A DNA stretch of 64,000 nucleotides from the NCBI GenBank assembly GCA_014236755.1, contig JACCKY010000015.1, forward strand, positions 1-64,000, read 5' to 3'. The DNA comes from Candidatus Petromonas tenebris (GTDB lineage: Bacteria; Bacillota; Clostridia; Peptostreptococcales; Caminicellaceae). The notes beneath the pieces are model-generated. The model was given only the letters and a program-made list of their open reading frames with translations. It had not been told where the DNA came from and ran no database searches. This document shows, in pieces, positions 38,262 through 47,140 of the stretch. A program made the translations under genes and the position numbers. Within the stretch, counting starts at the first letter, position 1, and each line of letters opens with the position of its first letter.

Positions 38262-39254
38262 TTACCATTTAATTACACACGATCCCCAGGTTAGGCCTCC
38301 GCCGAAACCTACTAATACTACTATGTCATCCTTTTTAATTTCACCTTTGCTAACGGCTTCATCTAAAGCAACGGGTATAGATGCAGCTGACATGTTACCA
38401 TATACATCTAGGTTCACATATACTTTATCCATTGGAAGCTTTAAGCGCTTAGCTGCTGAAGATATTATTCTAATGTTTGCCTGATGGGGTACTAGATAAT
38501 CTATATCTGCAACATCTAATTTACACATGTCAAGGGCTTTTTTAGCTGCATTTCCCATAATTCTCACTGCAAACTTAAAGACTTCACTCCCATCCATTTT
38601 TACATAGTGAAGATTTTCCTCAACAGTTTGAACTGAAGCCGGCATTCTTGATCCTCCGGCAGGAAGAGTCAAGAACTTCCCACCTTCACCATCTGCTCCT
38701 AAGTAGGTAGATAAAATCCCTTTATCTTTTTCAGTAGGACCCAGAACTACAGCACCAGCACCATCACCAAATAATACACAGGTGTTTCTATCATTCCAGT
38801 TTAAAATTTTAGATAAAGTTTCTGCACCTATTACTAACACATGTTTATACATTCCTGTTGCAATAAACTGCTGTCCAATAGATATGCCATACAAGAAACC
38901 TGAGCAGGCTGCTTCTAAATCAAAGGCAGCTGCATTTGTAGCTCCCAGGTTGCTTTGTACTATACATGCAGTTGAAGGAAAAGACATATCTGGTGTTACA
39001 GTTGCAACTATTATTAAATCCAATTCTTCCGGTTTAATATTTGCTTTTTCAAGAGCCTTTTTAGCAGCCTCTGTAGATAAATCCGATGTAGCAGTGGCAT
39101 CATCAACTATACGTCTTTTGTGAATACCAGTTCTTGATACTATCCATTCATGAGATGTATCAACTATTTTTTCTAAGTCATAATTTGTTACTTCCTTATC
39201 AGGAAGACAGCTACCTGTGCCTAAAATGCCTACACTTCTTAAACTATCACTCAA
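38262..39254 (-). CDS. fabH: 3-oxoacyl-ACP synthase III (FabH)
   Basis: Starts fatty-acid chains by condensing acyl-CoA with malonyl-ACP. 330 residues: Cys117 in [11 protein letters not shown], His in PHQANIRII near 253 and Asn in [13 protein letters not shown] near 283, with C-terminal [11 protein letters not shown]. Its start overlaps the end of plsX by eight bases, indicating coupling. Gram-positive FabH usually favours branched starters; the sequence alone does not decide this. Confidence 0.97.
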   Translation of the reverse strand: MSDSLRSVGILGTGSCLPDKEVTNYDLEKIVDTSHEWIVSRTGIHKRRIVDDATATSDLSTEAAKKALEKANIKPEELDLIIVATVTPDMSFPSTACIVQSNLGATNAAAFDLEAACSGFLYGISIGQQFIATGMYKHVLVIGAETLSKILNWNDRNTCVLFGDGAGAVVLGPTEKDKGILSTYLGADGEGGKFLTLPAGGSRMPASVQTVEENLHYVKMDGSEVFKFAVRIMGNAAKKALDMCKLDVADIDYLVPHQANIRIISSAAKRLKLPMDKVYVNLDVYGNMSAASIPVALDEAVSKGEIKKDDIVVLVGFGGGLTWGSCVIKW

Positions 39255-40254
39255 TACTATCAGCTCCTATTCTTACAATTTCTTTCTCAATACTTTCAAT
39301 TACATTATTTCGAGCGAAAACTTCTCCATACTTTATTGCATTTTTTATTGCTTTTGCATCTGAGCTACCATGAGCCTTTATTACTGCCCCCTTAACTCCT
39401 AACAGAGGTGCTCCTCCGTATTCAGTATAATCTAGCTTGGATTTAAAATCTTTTAATCCATTTTTTAAAGTCAATGCTGCTATTTTTCTGACAAAGTTTT
39501 TTACTAACTGTTCCTTAAGCATAGTAGATATACCCATAGCGACTCCTTCAGTAAGCTTTAAGATCACATTGCCCACAAAACCATCACATACTATTACATC
39601 AACAATTCCGCTAGGTATATCTCTAGCTTCTATATTGCCCACAAAGTTCAAATTAGACTCCTTTAAAATTTCATAAGCTTCAGAAACTAATTTATTTCCT
39701 TTTCCCTCTTCCGTTCCTATATTTACTATGCCAACTTTAGGTTTGTTTACATTTAGTACATTTTCTAAATAGATAGAGCCCATAATAGCGAATTCTAGAA
39801 GATTTCTTGGTTTGCAGTCAACATTTGCCCCCGCATCAATTAATAGAGAAAAACCCCGTTTTGTTGGATAGATTGGAGCTAAAGCCGGTCTGTCAATCCC
39901 TTTAATTCTACCGACTTTTAATAAGCTGCCTGTTAGAAGTGCTCCGGTATTTCCTGCAGAGATAACTGCACTGACTTCTTTTTTTCTTAACATTTCCAAA
40001 GCTACTACCATTGAAGAATCCTTTTTCCTACGGACAGCTTGAACCGGTTTGTCATCATTGTCTATTGTTTCACTAGTATGTCTAATATCAATTCTATCCA
40101 ATTTGTTACAATACTTACTTATATCTTTTTTTATTATCTCTTCATTACCCACCAAAAGGAGTTTCGATTTAGTTTCATTTAAAGCCTTCCCAACACCTTT
40201 AAGTACTGAATCGGGAGCATTATCTCCCCCCATTACATCAATAGCGATTATCAT
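39247..40254 (-). CDS. plsX: Phosphate acyltransferase PlsX
   Basis: Makes acyl-phosphate from acyl-ACP for phospholipid synthesis (with PlsY). 335 residues: [19 protein letters not shown] at the N-terminus, [19 protein letters not shown] near 68-86, SAGNTGALL near 100, [16 protein letters not shown] near 215-230. 19 bases after fapR, as in Bacillus. Confidence 0.97.
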   Translation of the reverse strand: MIIAIDVMGGDNAPDSVLKGVGKALNETKSKLLLVGNEEIIKKDISKYCNKLDRIDIRHTSETIDNDDKPVQAVRRKKDSSMVVALEMLRKKEVSAVISAGNTGALLTGSLLKVGRIKGIDRPALAPIYPTKRGFSLLIDAGANVDCKPRNLLEFAIMGSIYLENVLNVNKPKVGIVNIGTEEGKGNKLVSEAYEILKESNLNFVGNIEARDIPSGIVDVIVCDGFVGNVILKLTEGVAMGISTMLKEQLVKNFVRKIAALTLKNGLKDFKSKLDYTEYGGAPLLGVKGAVIKAHGSSDAKAIKNAIKYGEVFARNNVIESIEKEIVRIGADSIE

Positions 40255-40273
40255 TATATTACCCCCATAATAG

Positions 40274-40831
40274 TTAAATTGAAACTAAAATAAACTTTCC
40301 TCTAAATACCTGTTCGTCTTTTACCGCTATTTTCACATGAACAAAATATTTATTCCCTCTAATTTTGGTTACTTCAGCTTTTGCCACAAGTTTTTGTCCA
40401 GCTAGTACAGGAACTCTATATTTAATATTCGCTACGCCTGTCAAAGCTACATCTGCATCTATTACTGCCATGGCCAATGATTCAGCCATAGCAAATATGT
40501 AATGGCCTCTAACAATTTTTGTTTTTTTAAAAACCATGATAGAATCGGTTTCTAATATGGATATACCTCTTTTGTTAAGCTCGAGATCTATAAGTTCTCC
40601 AACTATTTCTGTTTCACCAATAGTTCTTACTTTTTTATAATTTGCTTTTGCGACTTCTTTTACTCTTTCTCTTAATTCAGGTATATTTAGAGCTAACCTA
40701 TCAAGCCTAATGGTTTGAACACTAACATTAAAAAGTTCACTTAATTCTTCATCAGTTATAAACGGATCTTGCTCAATTATCTTGAGAAATTTTTCTTGTC
40801 TTTCTTTTTTGCTTAATTTTTTGGTAGACAT
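40274..40831 (-). CDS. fapR: Fatty acid and phospholipid biosynthesis regulator FapR
   Basis: Repressor of lipid-synthesis genes released by malonyl-CoA. 185 residues: N-terminal helix-turn-helix with [19 protein letters not shown] near 22-40, linker helix, and a hotdog-fold thioesterase-like effector domain ([38 protein letters not shown] in pieces). First gene of the fatty-acid operon, with a FapR operator over its own start site, so it is autoregulated. Confidence 0.96.
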   Translation of the reverse strand: MSTKKLSKKERQEKFLKIIEQDPFITDEELSELFNVSVQTIRLDRLALNIPELRERVKEVAKANYKKVRTIGETEIVGELIDLELNKRGISILETDSIMVFKKTKIVRGHYIFAMAESLAMAVIDADVALTGVANIKYRVPVLAGQKLVAKAEVTKIRGNKYFVHVKIAVKDEQVFRGKFILVSI

Positions 40832-40856
40832 AATTCCACCTCTTTTGTAGTTGAAG

Positions 40857-40873
40857 TTAGTACCAGGTTCTAA
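40857..40873. promoter_or_regulatory. FapR operator
   Basis: TTAGTACCAGGTTCTAA is a 17-bp near-palindrome that fits the Bacillus FapR consensus (TTAGTACC followed by its mirror) with one symmetry mismatch. It begins six bases downstream of the fapR -10 box and so covers the transcription start, fitting repression by blocking RNA polymerase. Confidence 0.85.
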
Positions 40874-40878
40874 TATTA

Positions 40879-40907
40879 AGTATAAGCGAAGTAAAGTTTT
40901 AATGCAA
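40879..40907 (-). promoter_or_regulatory. Sigma-A promoter of the fapR-fab operon
   Basis: On the minus strand TTGCAT (40902-40907), 17 bases, TATACT (40879-40884). The start site would fall in the FapR operator. Confidence 0.8.
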
Positions 40908-40920
40908 GCAATTTTGTTAA

Positions 40921-40952
40921 ATTGAAAAAAAAATGGCAGATATCTGCCATTT
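40921..40952 (-). terminator. rpmF terminator
   Basis: AAATGGCAGA (40931-40940) with TCTGCCATTT (40943-40952), a perfect stem, followed on the minus strand by a run of T. Confidence 0.85.
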
Positions 40953-41016
40953 CTTTGCTATTAGCCATACTTTGGAATTATGCCCTATTTTATATATAGC
41001 AGGGCTTTAGACAATA

Positions 41017-41196
41017 TTAATCAACTTTTAGAACTTCCTTATCACCATAGTAACCGCATGACTTGCAAACTCTATGTGGTAATTTAGGTTCATGACATTG
41101 AGGACAATCTACTACATTAGGAGCTGTCATTTTTATATTTGATGCTCTTCTCTTATCTCTTCTAGCTTTTGAAGTTTTGCGTTTTGGTACTGCCAT
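41017..41196 (-). CDS. rpmF: 50S ribosomal protein L32
   Basis: A 59-residue gene read directly from the sequence: ATG at 41196 after GGAGGTG, TAA at 41017-41019. It begins [17 protein letters not shown], typical of L32, and carries a zinc ribbon CPQC...CKSC with [16 protein letters not shown]. The cysteines mark the zinc-binding (C+) form. It begins two bases after the yceD stop, the universal yceD-rpmF pair. Confidence 0.96.
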   Translation of the reverse strand: MAVPKRKTSKARRDKRRASNIKMTAPNVVDCPQCHEPKLPHRVCKSCGYYGDKEVLKVD

Positions 41197-41198
41197 TG

Positions 41199-41720
41199 TT
41201 ACACCTCCTTGTCCTTATTGAAAAAAATTTTTAGTTTTTCTAATCTAGGATCAATTTTTTCTTGGTTACAATTACATTTTGTTTCATTTAGGTTTGCACC
41301 ACAACTTGCACACAAGCCCTTACATTCTTTGCTACAAACTACTTTCATAGGCAATGACAATGTTATGGTTTCCTCAATAATAGTTGATAGGTCTAGAATA
41401 TCTTCCTTTAGATATAAATTTTTTTCATCTTCCTGTTCGTTGAAGTTATCACTAATCAATATGTTGGAGAATAACTTCCCATCAATAGTCTGTTTGAAAT
41501 CATTTAAACATCTATTACATCTAAAGGTTACTACACCTGAAAAATCTGCATCAATATAAAATTCTTCATTTTTTTTATAGATCTTACCTGAAAAATGAAA
41601 AGGTGTTGCTTCAACAATATCGTATTGTTTTAAAATATTTTCGTCATCAATGGTGTAGCTAAAATGAACTTCAACTAAATCTATTTTTCCAGCAACAAGT
41701 TGGGACAAGTTAATTTTCAT
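41199..41720 (-). CDS. YceD/DUF177 family protein
   Basis: 173 residues, the conserved partner of rpmF (YlbN in Bacillus; YceD has been tied to 23S rRNA processing in plants and E. coli). Visible: [39 protein letters not shown] in pieces, then the C-terminal cysteine-rich [15 protein letters not shown] and CNC that looks like a zinc site. A perfect sigma-A promoter stands upstream. Confidence 0.9.
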   Translation of the reverse strand: MKINLSQLVAGKIDLVEVHFSYTIDDENILKQYDIVEATPFHFSGKIYKKNEEFYIDADFSGVVTFRCNRCLNDFKQTIDGKLFSNILISDNFNEQEDEKNLYLKEDILDLSTIIEETITLSLPMKVVCSKECKGLCASCGANLNETKCNCNQEKIDPRLEKLKIFFNKDKEV

Positions 41721-41748
41721 AAATTCACCTCATAGCGCGGACAGATTT

Positions 41749-41777
41749 ATTATACAAACCCAAATGATATTTGTCAA
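41749..41777 (-). promoter_or_regulatory. Sigma-A promoter of yceD-rpmF
   Basis: Consensus TTGACA (41772-41777), 17 bases, consensus TATAAT (41749-41754) on the minus strand. Confidence 0.9.
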
Positions 41778-41839
41778 GCAAAAGTACTTGATAAAATATA
41801 TTTCCTAAAATTAAGTTATATTTAGAGATTAAGAAATAA

Positions 41840-41870
41840 AAGTAAATAGGTAGGATAATTCCTACTTATT
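41840..41870 (-). terminator. Terminator after ackA
   Basis: GTAGGA (41850-41855) with TCCTAC (41860-41865), extended by AATA/TTATT, four bases after the ackA stop; minus strand continues TATTTACTTTTATTTC. Confidence 0.6.
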
Positions 41871-41874
41871 GAGT

Positions 41875-42972
41875 CTATAATAATGATACTGTATCTCTAG
41901 CAATCATTAATTCTTCGTTTGTAGGAATAACTAACACTTTTACCTTTGAGTCGTCTGTACTTACTATCGTTTCTTTTCCTCTAGTATTATTTTTATCTTT
42001 ATCTATTTTTACTCCCATAAATTCTAAATTTTCGCAGATAGCTTCTCTATTAGATATTGAATTTTCTCCAAGACCTGCCGTGAAAACAATAGCGTCTACT
42101 CCACCCATAACAGCAGCATAAGCAGCAATGTATTTTCTTACTCGAATATTAAATTTATCAAGTGCAAGTTGAGCTCTTTCATTTCCTTCTTCAGCAGCTT
42201 TTTCAATATCCCTAAAGTCACTGCTTACACCAGATATTCCTATTTTTTATTAAGTAGGTTGTTTACACCATCTAGATCAAGATTTTCTTTTTCCATTATG
42301 AAAGTTACTATAGCAGGATCTATGTCACCACATCTAGTACCCATTGCAAGTCCTTCAAGTGGAGTGAAGCCCATACTTGTATCTACAGACTTTCCATTTT
42401 GTACAGCTGTTATACTTGCACCGTTACCTAGATGGCAAGTTATAATTTTTAATTCACTTAAATCTTTTCCTAACATAGCCGCAGTTCTTTGGGCCATATT
42501 TTCTAATACCATATTTTTCATATAGCTCATATGGTAAAGGATAGATATAAGAAGATTTTGGCATAGTTTGGTGGAAGGCTGTATCAAATACTCCTACCAT
42601 TTGAACATCTGGCATTAGTTCCTGACAAGCTCTGATGCCTATTAAGTTTGGGGGATTATGTAAAGGTGCTAAATCTATACAGTCTTCCATTGCTTTTATT
42701 ACTTCTTCATCAATTACTACAGAGTTACTGAATTTTTCACCACCATGAACAACTCTGTGGCCGACTGCATTAATTTCCTTCATATCTTTGATAGCCCCAT
42801 GTTTTTCGTCAACTAGAGCATCTAGAACTAGTTTCAAAGCATCCCTATGGTCCTCCATAGGTTTTTCAATTACTACTTCATCTTTATTAGCTACTTCATG
42901 CTTAAGTCTTGATCCTTCAATGCCGATTCTCTCAACTAAACCCTTAGCTAAAACTTTTATACCTCCAATCAT
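41875..42972 (-). pseudogene. ackA: Acetate kinase, broken by three deletions
   Basis: AckA makes ATP and acetate from acetyl phosphate. Three blocks are lost. (1) The first about 24 residues, including the start and the GSSSLK phosphate-binding signature: the GGAGG site at 42962-42966 is followed directly by [14 protein letters not shown]. (2) Near 42505, IRKYG runs into a wrong frame, and FHGTSHKYV, the second family signature, is absent; [11 protein letters not shown] resumes in another frame. (3) At about 42240, LNKK hits TAG where SGxLGISG is expected, and [14 protein letters not shown] continues in a third frame to the normal C-terminus ([26 protein letters not shown]). Other motifs ([19 protein letters not shown]) are intact. 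The ATG at 42972 lies upstream of the likely transcript start and of the ribosome-binding site, so it is not a real start. Confidence 0.93.
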
Positions 42973-42976
42973 AATA

Positions 42977-43004
42977 ATTATAAAATAACAGAGAAATTTT
43001 TCAA
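42977..43004 (-). promoter_or_regulatory. Sigma-A promoter left in front of the ackA pseudogene
   Basis: TTGAAA (42999-43004), 16 bases, TATAAT (42977-42982) on the minus strand, about ten bases from the GGAGG site at 42962-42966. The gene's expression signals are thus intact although the reading frame is not. Confidence 0.75.
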
Positions 43005-43092
43005 GTTAAAATTTGTTTTTTTCTTAATTTTATCTTTTTTTTTAGTTTATAATATAGACATCCAACTTAAAATTTAATTTACATTACTTTAA

Positions 43093-43262
43093 CTTGCCTC
43101 GCTAGTTTCTTATAGATATCCTTCAATAATCCTCTTCAGGCTCCGTAGAAGAGCTGTTTTAATAGAAAAGATTTAGATGTAAAAACAGCTCTTCAAAGTC
43201 GCTTCAGAGGAAACATTGAAGGATATTTAAAGCTATACTGTTAGAGTAAATAGCACAAGAGG
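43093..43262 (+). repeat. Palindromic MITE-like element, copy 2
   Basis: Same family and orientation as 34722-34895. Inner hairpin AAGAGCTGTTTT with AAAACAGCTCTT is perfect here; outer TATCCTTCAAT pairs with ATTGAAGGATA. Exact 8-bp direct repeats TTACTTTA (43084-43091 and 43263-43270) adjoin both ends, as a target-site duplication would. Confidence 0.88.
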
Positions 43263-43297
43263 TTACTTTAGGAATTTTGAGGTTTCTTTCTGAGCGA

Positions 43298-43390
43298 ATC
43301 TTTAAATTAAATAAAAAGGCAAATCTTAACATGAGCCAGAAGGATTCTCAAAATCCTAATAAGTTAAGCTTTGTACTTTGTTATCTATAG
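43298..43390 (+). repeat. Structured 93-bp repeat, copy B
   Basis: Second copy of the element at 19820-19914. Here CTTAAC and GTTAAG can pair around the AGGATT/AATCCT hairpin, and GGC with GCC. It lies between MITE copy 2 and tmcAL, ending 36 bases before the tmcAL start. Together with copy 2 and the ackA promoter it fills the 450-bp gap. Unknown family. Confidence 0.8.
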
Positions 43391-43426
43391 TATTAAATAT
43401 TGTTCTTAACAATCTTGGAGGTAACT

Positions 43427-44671
43427 ATGAAGGTATTAGGATTAATCACAGAATATAACCCCTTTCATAACGGACATAAATATCATCTTTTAAAATCTAA
43501 GAAAATTACTGGAGCGACCCATACTGTAGCTGTAATGAGTGGCCATTTTCTCCAGCGAGGAGAACCATCAATAATAGATAAATGGCTTAGAGCTCAGATT
43601 GCTATAGATGAGGGAATTGATCTTGTAGTAGAATTACCAACAGTATTTTCATGTAGCAGTGCTGAATTTTTTGCAAAGGGAAGTATTGGACTTTTAGATT
43701 CTTTAAAGATTGTAGACTATGTGTGTTTTGGAAGTGAACATGGAAATATAAAACCATTAAATGATATAGCCAAATTGTTAACCAATGAATCTTTGCAATT
43801 TAAAAAAACTTTAAAAAAATATTTATCTTTAGGTATAACATTTCCACTGGCAAGACAAAAAGCATTGTTGAGAAGCTTTGACGACAATGAAGTATATGAA
43901 GATATTTTAAAATCACCCAATAATATACTCGGGATTGAATATCTCAAAGCTTTAAAACAAATAGGTAGTAAAATTGAACCAGTTACTATTAAAAGGATAA
44001 AGGCACCGTATAATTCTACAGAAATAAATAGTGATATATGTAGTGCAACAGCAATTAGAGAACTGTTGAAAATGGATATGTTAGATTTCATGACACTTAA
44101 AAGTGTATTACCCGATAACAGCTTTAAAATTTTAAATCATTCTATAAAAAATGGAATGGGTCCTATTTTTGCCAAAGACCTTGAGCAAATCATACTATAT
44201 AAACTGCGAACAATTTCTAAAGAGGAACTCAAAGCCATACATGACATAAATGAAGGGTTTGAAAATAGAATAAAAAAGGGGGCAAACATTGTAAGTAACT
44301 ATGATGAGCTGATTGACTACTTAAAGACCAAAAGATATACCTTGACAAGGATTCAGAGAATACTTATTAAAACTCTCATTGGAATTACAAAAAAAGATAT
44401 GATAATGTTTAAAGAAAGGTTTGAACCTCAATATATAAGGATACTTGGCTTTTCTAAAAAGGGAACTGAGCTTTTAAATAAGATAAAAATAAATAGCAAA
44501 CTTCCCATAATAACAAATCTAAAAAACTATAAACCCCAAAATATATATGCTGAAAAGATGCTTTATTTTGATATTATATCTACGAATATTTATAGTCTTT
44601 TGTTTAAAAAAGCAAGTTTAAGAAAAGGAGGTTATGATTACACTAAAAACCCTTACATAAATATATACTAA
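43427..44671 (+). CDS. tmcAL: tRNA(Met) cytidine acetate ligase TmcAL (YlbM)
   Basis: Uses acetate and ATP to form N4-acetylcytidine at the elongator tRNA-Met wobble position. About 414 residues. MKVLGLITEYNPFHNGHKYH carries the HIGH-like nucleotidyl-transfer motif (residues 8-17), followed by MSGHFLQRGEPSI near 42-54, CFGSEHG near 105 and SATAIREL near 205. I start at the ATG at 43427 (GGAGGTAAC upstream); 27 bases of open frame before it lack a site. On the plus strand, bracketed by two copies of the MITE; the stop codon abuts copy 3. Confidence 0.95.
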   Translation: MKVLGLITEYNPFHNGHKYHLLKSKKITGATHTVAVMSGHFLQRGEPSIIDKWLRAQIAIDEGIDLVVELPTVFSCSSAEFFAKGSIGLLDSLKIVDYVCFGSEHGNIKPLNDIAKLLTNESLQFKKTLKKYLSLGITFPLARQKALLRSFDDNEVYEDILKSPNNILGIEYLKALKQIGSKIEPVTIKRIKAPYNSTEINSDICSATAIRELLKMDMLDFMTLKSVLPDNSFKILNHSIKNGMGPIFAKDLEQIILYKLRTISKEELKAIHDINEGFENRIKKGANIVSNYDELIDYLKTKRYTLTRIQRILIKTLIGITKKDMIMFKERFEPQYIRILGFSKKGTELLNKIKINSKLPIITNLKNYKPQNIYAEKMLYFDIISTNIYSLLFKKASLRKGGYDYTKNPYINIY

Positions 44672-44842
44672 CTAGCCTTACTAGTTCCTTATAAATATCC
44701 TTCAATAATCATCTTCAGGCTCCATAGAAGAGTTGTTTTAAAACAAAACATTTAAGAGATAAAAACAGCTCTTCAAAGAGGCTTCAGAGGAAACATTGAA
44801 GGATATTTAAATCTATGATATTAGATTAACTGGCAAAAGAAG
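44672..44842 (+). repeat. Palindromic MITE-like element, copy 3
   Basis: Third copy, more diverged (CTAGCCTTACTAG start, GGCAAAAGAAG end) but with the same hairpins: TATCCTTCAAT/ATTGAAGGATA and GAAGAG(T)TGTTTT/AAAACAGCTCTTC. Begins directly after the tmcAL TAA and may serve as its terminator. The remaining bases to ylbJ are AT-rich with no other feature. Confidence 0.82.
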
Positions 44843-44917
44843 TTAAATTAATGTAAGTAATAAAAATACAATCTCCCAATATATATATGATATATATGAT
44901 TTAGGGAGGACTTAGAG

Positions 44918-46198
44918 TTGATTTTCATGCCAATATTATTGCTTATTATATTTATACTGTATTTTAGTAAAAAGAATAAAAATATATTAAGAAAAGCAAA
45001 AACACTTTTGTTAATATTGGTAACTACAATAATGGTTTTTTATATAATACTTTTTCCCAGGGATATTATTGAGGCCAGCCAGAAGGGTATACATATATGG
45101 TTTAGTACAGTACTTCCTTCACTGTTACCCTTTTTTATAGGTGCGGAGTTATTAATAGGTTTAGGAGTTGTTAAATTTATCGGAGTACTGATTGAACCAG
45201 TCATTAGACCAATATTTAGAGTTCCAGGTGAAGCCTCCTTTGTTTTTGCAATGAGCATTACTTCAGGATATCCTATGGGTGCAAAACTGACTTCAAGCCT
45301 TAGAAGAGATAACACAATAAATAAAATAGAGGCTCAAAGAATGATTGCTTTTTGCAGTACCTCCGGGCCTCTATTTATGATCGGAGCAGTGGCTATAGGG
45401 ATGTTGCATAATGAAGTCATTGGACCATATATAGCCCTAGCCCATTACCTTGGGGCAATAACAGTAGGGTTTATATTTAGATTTTATGAGGGAAATCATG
45501 TTTCATACTATAATATGGATAAAGTAAGAAGCAATGTCATAAAAAAAGCCTTTAAGGAAATGCTTGAAGCGAAAGAACTGGATGGAAGGACTTTTGGAAA
45601 GCTCCTAAGTGACTCAGTAAAAGAATCAATATCTACAATTATACTTATAGGTGGTTTTATCGTTGTATTTTCCGTAATAATTAAGGAACTTTCCTTGGCG
45701 GGGGTCTTTGATTATTTATATTTTGCTATAGGAAATATCACTAATAGTACACTTGTTACAAAGGACCTAATAAAAGTATTAGCAACAGGGATTATTGAAA
45801 TCACCATGGGATGCAAAATCGCATCGGAGTCAATAAGCTTAGCCCCTACTATGCAGATAGTGTTGTCTACTATGATAATTTCATGGAGCGGTTTATCAAT
45901 CCATGCACAGGTACTTAGTCTAACAAATGATACAGATATAAACCTGAAAATATATATTTTTTCTAAATTTATTCATTCAATAATTTCAGGAATATATATG
46001 TTTGTAATATTAAGTATTATGGGCTATGAAACTGTTGCTAGTATTACACAAACCTTTTCTCAAGATGTACAGAAGATAATAAAATATTCATGGATGAATA
46101 AGCTATTATTTTCAGCAAAGATGTTTCTAGTGATTATATCGTCTTTAGTACTAGCTGGTATGATAATTTCTATAATCCAACGGAAAACTAGCTATTAA
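44918..46198 (+). CDS. ylbJ: Sporulation integral membrane protein YlbJ
   Basis: 426-residue polytopic membrane protein of the nucleoside-transporter-like (Gate) fold, needed in Bacillus for spore cortex formation under sigma-E. Many membrane helices are visible (LLLIIFILYFS, LLLILVTTIMVFYIILF, VSITSGYPMGAKLTS-type loop, IILIGGFIVVFSVII). GIHIWFSTVLPSLLPFF and GYPMGAKL are family marks. The start is TTG at 44918, eight bases after GGAGG; the first ATG nine bases later is too far. Converges with and overlaps the next gene by 11 bases. Confidence 0.9.
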   Translation: MIFMPILLLIIFILYFSKKNKNILRKAKTLLLILVTTIMVFYIILFPRDIIEASQKGIHIWFSTVLPSLLPFFIGAELLIGLGVVKFIGVLIEPVIRPIFRVPGEASFVFAMSITSGYPMGAKLTSSLRRDNTINKIEAQRMIAFCSTSGPLFMIGAVAIGMLHNEVIGPYIALAHYLGAITVGFIFRFYEGNHVSYYNMDKVRSNVIKKAFKEMLEAKELDGRTFGKLLSDSVKESISTIILIGGFIVVFSVIIKELSLAGVFDYLYFAIGNITNSTLVTKDLIKVLATGIIEITMGCKIASESISLAPTMQIVLSTMIISWSGLSIHAQVLSLTNDTDINLKIYIFSKFIHSIISGIYMFVILSIMGYETVASITQTFSQDVQKIIKYSWMNKLLFSAKMFLVIISSLVLAGMIISIIQRKTSY

Positions 46199-46637
46199 TA
46201 CTTTTTAATTCTTCTCTATTTGTTTGGAGCGTTCTTAAAATATCTGAAATATTTTTTTCTAAGTTTTCCAGTATTTCATCTGCATATTGTATTGATCCAA
46301 CTCTTATCTCTGCAGCTTGTCTTTGAGATTGAGATATTATTTCTTCAGATTTTTTTTGTGCTAATTTAATTATTTCATCTTCCTCAGCTAATTTTTCTAT
46401 ATGATTTTTGGCATCTTCAATGATTTTTTCAGCTTCCTGCTGTGCATCTACTAATATTTTATTTCTTTCTTCTTTAATCCATTGAGCTTGTTTTACTTCA
46501 TCAGGAAGTTGAATTCTAATTTCTTTAATCAATTCAGTTATTTCATCCTTATCAAGTAAAACTTTGCCTGAAAAAGGTATAACTGAACTATTTTCAATTA
46601 TGTCCTCTAGGGCATCTAATAGACTTAACACACTCAT
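46188..46637 (-). CDS. Clostridial coiled-coil protein (ATP synthase subunit B/DivIVA-like helix)
   Basis: 149 residues, almost entirely charged helix: LLDALEDIIENSSVIPFSGKV at the N-terminus (in pieces), then DKDEITELIKEIRIQLPDE and a long coiled coil with AtpF-like spacing (DAQQEAEKIIEDAKNH, SEEIISQSQRQAAEIRVG). No membrane segment. Families with this opening occur beside coaD and ylbJ in clostridia and are often named ATPase without evidence. Function unknown; a scaffold or DivIVA-like role is only a guess. Confidence 0.7.
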   Translation of the reverse strand: MSVLSLLDALEDIIENSSVIPFSGKVLLDKDEITELIKEIRIQLPDEVKQAQWIKEERNKILVDAQQEAEKIIEDAKNHIEKLAEEDEIIKLAQKKSEEIISQSQRQAAEIRVGSIQYADEILENLEKNISDILRTLQTNREELKSINS

Positions 46638-46665
46638 AGTAAGTCACCCCTCTATATTCAATATT

Positions 46666-47139
46666 TTATAATTTTTCTTTCATCTTTTGTATTACAATAT
46701 CTGGAACCAGATTTTCTATGTTTCCTCCAAATCTAAATGCCTCTTTTACTAGACTTGAACTCAAATAAGAGTAATCACTATTTGTCATCATAAATAAAGT
46801 TTCAATTTCTTTATTTAATTTTCTATTCATCAAAGCCATTTGAAATTCATATTCAAAATCTGAAATTGTTCTTAATCCTTTAATAATAACATTTACATTT
46901 TTATTTTGCATATAATCTATCAAGAGTCCAGAAAAACAATCTATTTCCACATTATTTAGGTCAGATATACTTTGTCTTATTAAATCTACTCTTTCCTCCA
47001 GATCAAACATAGGAGTTTTATTTGGATTGTTTAATACTGCTACAATTAGCTTGTCAAAGGTTTTTGCAGACCTCTTTATTATATCTAAATGACCATTTGT
47101 TATAGGGTCAAAACTACCGGGATAAACTGCAGTTATCAT
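46666..47139 (-). CDS. coaD: Phosphopantetheine adenylyltransferase CoaD
   Basis: Penultimate enzyme of coenzyme A synthesis. About 157 residues: [18 protein letters not shown] at 4-21 with the nucleotidyltransferase HxGH-like [24 protein letters not shown] in the middle (pieces [12 protein letters not shown]), [20 protein letters not shown] near 120-139. The ATG at 47139 is one base after the rsmD stop, and its Shine-Dalgarno GAGGAGG is formed by the last rsmD codons. In-frame codons upstream lie inside rsmD in another frame. Confidence 0.96.
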   Translation of the reverse strand: MITAVYPGSFDPITNGHLDIIKRSAKTFDKLIVAVLNNPNKTPMFDLEERVDLIRQSISDLNNVEIDCFSGLLIDYMQNKNVNVIIKGLRTISDFEYEFQMALMNRKLNKEIETLFMMTNSDYSYLSSSLVKEAFRFGGNIENLVPDIVIQKMKEKL

Positions 47140-47140
47140 T

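Noticed and set aside
42454-42972. Intact short ackA or new gene starting at ATG 42972
   Set aside because: The ATG precedes the ribosome-binding site and lies at the predicted transcript start; the sequence is plainly the AckA body with lost blocks.
43298-43390. Repeat copy B as a known riboswitch (c-di-GMP-I or II, preQ1, purine)
   Set aside because: None of the conserved cores of these classes is present, and copy A is not upstream of a gene in the same orientation.
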